Source: an uncultured Blautia sp. (GTDB taxonomy: Bacteria; Bacillota; Clostridia; Lachnospirales; Lachnospiraceae). From it: a stretch of 9,483 nt of DNA. Shown piece after piece: positions 5,930 to 9,483 of the stretch. Both the position numbers and the translations under genes were made by a program. Where the stretch lies: NCBI GenBank assembly GCA_934437695.1, contig CAKSAW010000044.1, forward strand, positions 1 to 9,483. The letters are read 5' to 3'. The notes beneath the pieces are model-generated. The model made no database searches, was not told where the DNA came from, and was given only the letters and a program-made list of their open reading frames with translations. Each line of letters begins with the position of its first letter. The stretch's first letter is position 1.

Positions 5930-6418
5930 ATGAAGAGAGTAGCGATCATTACATCAAGTGACACAGGATATCGTGGAGAGAGAGAGGATCTGAGCGGTCC
6001 GGCGATCCGTGAGATCGCAGAAAAGAATGGATATGAAGTAGTATCTGTGGATATCCTGCCGGATGACAGAGAGATGTTATCAAAGAGAATGGCAGAGATT
6101 GCAGACAATGGTGCTGCAGAATTGATCCTTACTACAGGTGGGACCGGTTTTTCCCCAAGAGATATTATGCCGGAGGCAACAGAGGATATTATTGACAGAC
6201 GCGTGCCTGGGATTCCGGAAGCAATGCGTGCGTACAGTATGACGATCACAAAACGGGCTATGCTCAGCCGTGCTACAGCAGGTATCCGCAAAAAAACACT
6301 GATCATAAACCTGCCAGGAAGCCCAAAGGCTGTAAAAGAGAGCCTGGAGTATATTATTGATGCACTGGGACATGGCATTGAGATTATGACAGGGGAAGCA
6401 GGAAACTGTGCAAGATAG
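5930..6418 (+). CDS. mogA: Molybdopterin adenylyltransferase, MogA/MoaB family
   Basis: A 162-residue cytoplasmic protein with the MogA/MoaB fold that adenylylates molybdopterin before metal insertion. The phosphate-binding signature TTGGTGFSPRD (68-78) is intact, followed by MPEAT where the family usually has TPEAT; SSDTGY (9-14) and NLPGSP (127-132) also match. MogA and MoaB cannot be separated safely by sequence reading, so the symbol is tentative, but the adenylyltransferase role is likely. I chose the ATG at 5930 because GGAGG (5915-5919) lies 10 nt upstream and conserved sequence begins at MKRVAIIT. A TTG at 5846 in the same frame would add 28 residues without a ribosome binding site. 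It is cotranscribed with moaC: there is no terminator or convincing promoter in the 80-nt gap. Confidence 0.9.
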   Translation: MKRVAIITSSDTGYRGEREDLSGPAIREIAEKNGYEVVSVDILPDDREMLSKRMAEIADNGAAELILTTGGTGFSPRDIMPEATEDIIDRRVPGIPEAMRAYSMTITKRAMLSRATAGIRKKTLIINLPGSPKAVKESLEYIIDALGHGIEIMTGEAGNCAR

Positions 6419-6473
6419 CAGGGACTGTTAATGTAATAAAAAAGAAGACAGTGGTTATACGAGGAGAATGAAA

Positions 6474-7247
6474 ATGATTATTGATACACATGCACACTAC
6501 GATGATGAGGCCTTTGATGCAGACAGGGAAGTGCTTCTTGGATCCATGCATAACGGCGGAATCGAGAAGATTGTGAATGTCTGCGCATCCATAGGTGGAT
6601 TTCAGGATACTGTGGACCTGATGGAGAAATATCCTTTTGTATATGGAGCAGTTGGAATCCATCCGGATGATGCGGACAAGATGACTCAGGAGACGCTGGA
6701 TGAGATCCGTAAGCTTTCCCATATGGAGAAAATGGTGGCAATCGGTGAGATCGGGCTGGATTATTACTGGCATAAGGAAGAAGAGGAGCATCAGATCCAG
6801 CAGAAGATGTTTTGCGCTCAGCTTGATATTGCCAGAGAAGAGAAACTTCCGTTTATGGTCCACAGCAGAGATGCAGCGGAGGACACACTTAATATTGTCA
6901 GAGAATATATGCAGGGTGGTATGTATGGAGGTATTATCCATTGCTTTTCGTACAGCAGGGAAATTGCAGCAGAGTATCTGAAGATGGGACTGTATCTGGG
7001 AATTGGCGGAGTTGTCACATTTAAAAATGCAAAGAAGCTTAAAGAGACCGTTCAGTATGCACCACTGTCCCAGCTTGTGCTGGAAACAGACTGCCCATAT
7101 ATGTCTCCGGAGCCAAACAGAGGTAAGAGAAATTCCTCTCTGAATCTGCCTTACGTAGCACAGGCGATCGCAGAACTGAAGGGAATTACAGCAGAAGAGG
7201 TCATTGATGTGACCAGACAGAATGCAGAGAAACTGCTGGGAGTTTAA
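6474..7247 (+). CDS. tatD: TatD-family metal-dependent hydrolase (deoxyribonuclease)
   Basis: A 257-residue cytoplasmic TIM-barrel metal hydrolase; characterised TatD proteins act as 3'-5' DNA exonucleases in repair. All metal ligands of the family are present: H6 and H8 in DTHAHYDD, E92 in AIGEIGLDYYW, H130 in MVHSRDA, H156 in IIHCFSYS and D206 in LETDCPYMSPEP. RGKRN after it is also typical. Two ATGs lie in frame, at 6468 and 6474. I prefer 6474 because GAGGAG (6461-6466) is then 7 nt away, while it is only 1 nt from 6468. The gene lies 55 nt behind mogA on the same strand and ends shortly before a bidirectional terminator. In other Firmicutes tatD usually follows metG and precedes rnmV and ksgA; here moaC-mogA precedes it and a convergent capA-like gene follows. 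Confidence 0.95.
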   Translation: MIIDTHAHYDDEAFDADREVLLGSMHNGGIEKIVNVCASIGGFQDTVDLMEKYPFVYGAVGIHPDDADKMTQETLDEIRKLSHMEKMVAIGEIGLDYYWHKEEEEHQIQQKMFCAQLDIAREEKLPFMVHSRDAAEDTLNIVREYMQGGMYGGIIHCFSYSREIAAEYLKMGLYLGIGGVVTFKNAKKLKETVQYAPLSQLVLETDCPYMSPEPNRGKRNSSLNLPYVAQAIAELKGITAEEVIDVTRQNAEKLLGV

Positions 7248-7253
7248 CCGGAT

Positions 7254-7271
7254 CAGGTAGCGAAGCGGATT
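7254..7271 (+). repeat. 18-bp intergenic repeat, copy 1
   Basis: CAGGTAGCGAAGCGGATT begins 7 nt after the tatD stop codon and recurs exactly at 8993-9010. It contains GCGAAGC, a heptamer known to form an unusually stable mini-hairpin in single-stranded DNA. Both copies are non-coding and on the same strand. Two copies 1.7 kb apart suggest a dispersed genome repeat; the function is unknown. Confidence 0.7.
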
Positions 7272-7291
7272 GTGAATATCTGCGTAACCAA

Positions 7292-7327
7292 AAAAAGATG
7301 CCGACTAATTACAGTCAGCATCTTTTT
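7292..7327. terminator. Bidirectional intrinsic terminator between tatD and capA-like gene
   Basis: AAAAAGATGC (7292-7301) plus GACT (7303-7306) pairs with AGTC (7313-7316) plus GCATCTTTTT (7318-7327), with one C/A mismatch and a 6-nt loop. T-runs follow the stem in both directions. It serves the plus-strand moaC-mogA-tatD unit and the minus-strand capA-like gene. Confidence 0.9.
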
Positions 7328-7350
7328 GCTATATACAAATCGGGAATTCA

Positions 7351-8805
7351 TCAATAATCACTGTCATATTCGTTTGAAGAATCATCGGAACTTTCATCCA
7401 AAGAGCTGTCAGAACTGTCGGAAGAGTCTTCGGTTCCGTTTGATGTGTTTGCCAGATATTCCCAGGAGTGGATGGATTCCGTATCTTCCACTACATTTCC
7501 GGTAGTTTTGTCAATCATGTTGCCTTCCCAGTCAAACTTGACGTTCAGCAGGTTTGTATTTGTGGAAGGTTTCACATTCATGGACATGATCTCTTTGAAT
7601 TTGGACTTCAGGTTATCCAGAGTAAATTCATCTCCGATCAGATTACGGACACTGTGGGAAGAAGCAAGTTCCTCTGTGTAATCCTCCAGCATATATGGTC
7701 CGTATTCACCGGAATCATGATTATAATGCATAACCATGGGTTTTACTTCCGGAGAGAGAATCTGAATGGTTGATTTGCCGTTCAGAGTGGATTTCTGGAT
7801 AGTGAAGCTTGCCATTCCTTCCAGAAGCTCCGGGAGCTCCTGCTGGGTGGAAACGAAGTTTCCGAGGGAGTAGAATATGGTGGTATTGTGTCCCTGGTCA
7901 TCAGAAAGCTGTCCGTAAGGCTGAAGCACATGAGGGTGGCCGCCGATGATTACATCCACACCCTGCTGCATCAGAAATGCAGCCCATTGTTTCTCATATT
8001 CATTAGGCATTGTTTCATCTTCTGTTCCCCAGTGTGCGACGAAGATAATACAGTCACTGATTTCTTTGGCTTTCTGGATCATTGTGGTAATCTTGTCCTT
8101 GTCAAAGATATCGATCATGTACTCATATCCCTCGCCTGCACCGGAATTATTGGTACCGTATGTATAATCAAGGAAAGCAATCTTAATACCATTGACTTCC
8201 TTTACTTTGACAGTGTCTGCATCTTCCTGTGTGGAATGGATGCCAAGTACAGGAATATCCGGATAATTGGTGCTCCAGAAATCCAGAGTGCTCTTAAGAT
8301 AGTCATATCCGTAATCATCAACATGATTTGTGGCAGATTCCACTACATCAAAGCCGGCCTTGATAATGGCATCGCCAACTTCCTGAGGTGTGGCAAAGGA
8401 TGGATAAGTGCTTACAGCATCATGGCTGGGAGCAAAAACAGTTTCCTGATCGATCATAGCGATATCTGCAGCCTGGATCTGATCCAGAACGTGGGTGTAA
8501 ATATGATCATAATTCCATGTACCGGAATCATTTTCACCGGATTCGTACAGTTTGCTGTGATAGAGATTGTCTCCAACAGCGATCACGCTTGCAGTAGAGA
8601 TCACAGGTGTTTCGGCTTCTATTTTGGCCTGCTGTTCTTTGAGAGCTGCAGCTTCAGCCGCTTCTTTCTCGGGCTTTTGGATCAGGGTGTAATCCATCTC
8701 ATGCATTACCAGGACCAATAGGACCAGAGCAATAACAGAGCACAGAAGACTGATCCGCGAATTGATTTTTTCCCGGAAATTAAGAGGTATATTATTTTTT
8801 TTCAT
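7351..8805 (-). CDS. CapA/PgsA-family membrane-anchored protein, metallophosphatase fold
   Basis: A 484-residue protein of the bacterial capsule-synthesis CapA family (PGA_cap domain). The N-terminus is short and cytoplasmic, with one hydrophobic helix at about 19-34 acting as an uncleaved anchor, then an Ala/Glu/Lys-rich linker (47-65) that puts the catalytic-type domain outside the cell. Motifs of the calcineurin-like domain are present: VGDN (77-80), ATNH (158-161), HWGTED (258-263), GGHPHVLQP (288-296) and YSLGNF (312-317). The last 29 residues (456-484) are a Ser/Asp/Glu-rich low-complexity tail. In Bacillus, CapA/PgsA takes part in poly-gamma-glutamate synthesis and export, but no pgsB, pgsC or pgsE neighbour is visible, so its substrate is unknown and I give no symbol. 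AAAGGA lies 7 nt before the ATG. It is monocistronic in this window and divergent from the fabT-like gene. Confidence 0.88.
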   Translation of the reverse strand: MKKNNIPLNFREKINSRISLLCSVIALVLLVLVMHEMDYTLIQKPEKEAAEAAALKEQQAKIEAETPVISTASVIAVGDNLYHSKLYESGENDSGTWNYDHIYTHVLDQIQAADIAMIDQETVFAPSHDAVSTYPSFATPQEVGDAIIKAGFDVVESATNHVDDYGYDYLKSTLDFWSTNYPDIPVLGIHSTQEDADTVKVKEVNGIKIAFLDYTYGTNNSGAGEGYEYMIDIFDKDKITTMIQKAKEISDCIIFVAHWGTEDETMPNEYEKQWAAFLMQQGVDVIIGGHPHVLQPYGQLSDDQGHNTTIFYSLGNFVSTQQELPELLEGMASFTIQKSTLNGKSTIQILSPEVKPMVMHYNHDSGEYGPYMLEDYTEELASSHSVRNLIGDEFTLDNLKSKFKEIMSMNVKPSTNTNLLNVKFDWEGNMIDKTTGNVVEDTESIHSWEYLANTSNGTEDSSDSSDSSLDESSDDSSNEYDSDY

Positions 8806-8833
8806 AGTTCTGTCCTTTTAAAATAATTAGAAA

Positions 8834-8875
8834 AATTTCCAGACAGGAATTTCAAATAAAAAACTGTCTGAAATT
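8834..8875 (-). promoter_or_regulatory. Hairpin in the capA-like 5' leader
   Basis: AATTTC (8834-8839) and AGACAG (8841-8846) pair with CTGTCT (8864-8869) and GAAATT (8870-8875): twelve pairs, one bulged base at 8840, and a 17-nt loop. On the minus-strand transcript the stem is followed by a T-rich stretch and then the AAAGGA ribosome binding site. It could be a weak attenuator or an mRNA-stabilising structure; no ligand or factor is evident. Confidence 0.45.
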
Positions 8876-8888
8876 CTGTTATCTGTTC

Positions 8889-8917
8889 ATTATAGCAAAT
8901 TTCAGAGTTCAAAGAAA
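8889..8917 (-). promoter_or_regulatory. Promoter of the capA-like gene
   Basis: On the minus strand a full-consensus -10 TATAAT is the complement of 8889-8894. The -35 region at 17-nt spacing (complement of 8912-8917, TTTCTT) is poor, so the assignment rests on the -10 box and its position about 85 nt before the start codon. Confidence 0.5.
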
Positions 8918-8950
8918 GAATTAAGAGAGAAATTCTTACAAAACCTTTCA

Positions 8951-8977
8951 AAAATACTTTGTGGGGCAAAGTATTTT
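8951..8977. promoter_or_regulatory. Perfect 11-bp inverted repeat, likely operator of the fabT-like gene
   Basis: AAAATACTTTG (8951-8961) and CAAAGTATTTT (8967-8977) are exact inverted copies around TGGGG. The repeat overlaps the predicted -35 of the fabT-like promoter. The TTTG...CAAA core resembles sites bound by FabT-type MarR repressors, which are often autoregulated. The stem is also hairpin-capable, but it lies upstream of the predicted transcript start and has no T-run, so an operator is more likely than a terminator. Confidence 0.75.
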
Positions 8978-8987
8978 AGTGTATAAT
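8959..8987 (+). promoter_or_regulatory. Promoter of the fabT-like gene
   Basis: TATAAT at 8982-8987 lies 17 nt after TTGTGG (8959-8964), a weak -35 that falls within the inverted repeat. The predicted start near 8994 puts the second copy of the 18-bp repeat at the very 5' end of the message. Confidence 0.7.
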
Positions 8988-8992
8988 ATGAG

Positions 8993-9010
8993 CAGGTAGC
9001 GAAGCGGATT
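8993..9010 (+). repeat. 18-bp intergenic repeat, copy 2
   Basis: An exact second copy of CAGGTAGCGAAGCGGATT (first copy 7254-7271). Here it lies between the -10 box and the Shine-Dalgarno of the fabT-like gene, so it would be transcribed as the start of the leader and could form the GCGAAGC mini-hairpin there. Confidence 0.7.
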
Positions 9011-9037
9011 TTTTCATAAATAGAAGGAGGGCACCGG

Positions 9038-9475
9038 ATGAACCATTATGAAGCAATCAATGATGTGCTGGTCAATTTATTTAATGAGATTCTGGACCTG
9101 GAAGAGAGAGCACTGATTACGGGAGAGTATAAGAATATCTCAGTCAATGATATGCACATTATTGATGCAGTAGGTATCCGGGAACAGAAGAATATGTCAA
9201 CAGTAGCCAGGGCACTGAATGTAACAGTGGGCACGTTGACCATCGCTGTAAATAATCTTGTAAAAAAAGGCTATATCCAGCGAATGAGAAGCCAGGAAGA
9301 CAGAAGAGTCGTACTGATCTCTCTGACAGAACAGGGACAGAAGGCATATCATCATCACAAGGATTTTCATGAGAAGATGGTACTGTCTGTGCTGAAAGGA
9401 CTGAATGCTGAGGAAACAGAAGTGCTGGCTGCAGCGCTGACGAAGCTGCAGACGTTTTTCAGAGCATATCAATAG
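9038..9475 (+). CDS. fabT: MarR-family regulator, FabT-like (fatty acid synthesis)
   Basis: A 145-residue winged-helix repressor of the MarR family. N-terminal helices (NHYEAINDVLVNLFNEIL) and C-terminal helices form the dimer interface. The central DNA-binding part includes NDMHIIDAVG (about 37-46), the recognition region MSTVARALNVTVGTLTIAVNNLVKKGYI and the wing with RSQEDRRVVLISLTEQG. The overall pattern, including ISVNDMHIID, VTVGTLT, NNLVKKGYI and EDRRVV, closely resembles streptococcal FabT, which represses fatty acid synthesis genes in response to acyl-ACP. The assignment is from memory of that family and is moderately sure. AAGGAGG (9024-9030) lies 7 nt before the ATG. The gene ends 8 bases before the window edge. 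By analogy fabH, acpP or fabK would follow, but none is visible. Confidence 0.8.
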   Translation: MNHYEAINDVLVNLFNEILDLEERALITGEYKNISVNDMHIIDAVGIREQKNMSTVARALNVTVGTLTIAVNNLVKKGYIQRMRSQEDRRVVLISLTEQGQKAYHHHKDFHEKMVLSVLKGLNAEETEVLAAALTKLQTFFRAYQ

Positions 9476-9483
9476 CAGATAGT

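Noticed and set aside
7888..8721. 277-codon plus-strand ORF opposite the capA-like gene
   Set aside because: A shadow of the CapA frame, which has complete family motifs; the antisense translation is Cys- and Ile-rich without recognisable features.
8951..8977. The inverted repeat as a terminator
   Set aside because: No T-run follows in either direction, and it overlaps a promoter between divergent genes, where no transcript should end.
1..9483. Mobile element, phage or CRISPR content
   Set aside because: No transposase, integrase, direct-repeat array or attachment-site arrangement is visible; the only exact long repeat outside genes that I noticed is the 18-mer.

Overview
This 9.5 kb chromosomal segment looks like it comes from an anaerobic, low-to-moderate GC Firmicute of the class Clostridia, most likely the Lachnospiraceae. 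The reasons are strong AGGAGG-type ribosome binding sites, sigma-A promoters of TTGACA/TATAAT type, a rubredoxin-first ('reverse') rubrerythrin, a two-gene threonine/serine exporter and a FabT-like MarR regulator. The taxonomic call is inference from gene content. I see no transposase, phage gene, CRISPR array, tRNA or rRNA. Most of the window is well-known housekeeping and accessory genes; the less explained material is in the leaders and intergenic regions.

Left part (1-1620). The 3' end of a coiled-coil gene of unknown function (+) converges on a peroxide-defence pair on the minus strand: a PerR-like Fur-family repressor and then reverse rubrerythrin. The two minus-strand promoters each carry a Fur/PerR-type operator just downstream of the -10 box. 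The two operators match at 18 of 22 positions, so a small autoregulated regulon is likely.

Middle part (1640-5100, + strand). A split ThrE-type amino acid exporter (two membrane proteins, 22 nt apart) is followed by methionyl-tRNA synthetase with a C-terminal tRNA-binding domain. metG has its own near-consensus promoter and a hairpin-plus-U-tract leader.

Right-middle part (5170-7330, + strand). moaC and mogA (molybdenum cofactor synthesis) and tatD (metal-dependent deoxyribonuclease family) appear to form a transcription unit. It starts at a strong promoter followed by a structured leader of about 160 nt. In this leader a 10-bp stem and a 17-bp intrinsic terminator compete for the same bases, and an 11-codon ORF with a Shine-Dalgarno overlaps the 5' arm of the first stem. 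This is the most interesting element here: a candidate riboswitch or leader-peptide attenuator upstream of moaC that I cannot assign to a known class.

Right part (7290-9483). A bidirectional terminator separates tatD from a convergent CapA/PgsA-type membrane-anchored metallophosphatase-fold protein with a Ser/Asp-rich tail. Divergent from it is a FabT-like MarR regulator, which by analogy would head a fatty acid synthesis cluster lying beyond the window. Its promoter overlaps a perfect 11-bp inverted repeat. An 18-bp sequence containing GCGAAGC occurs both after tatD and in the fabT-like leader.
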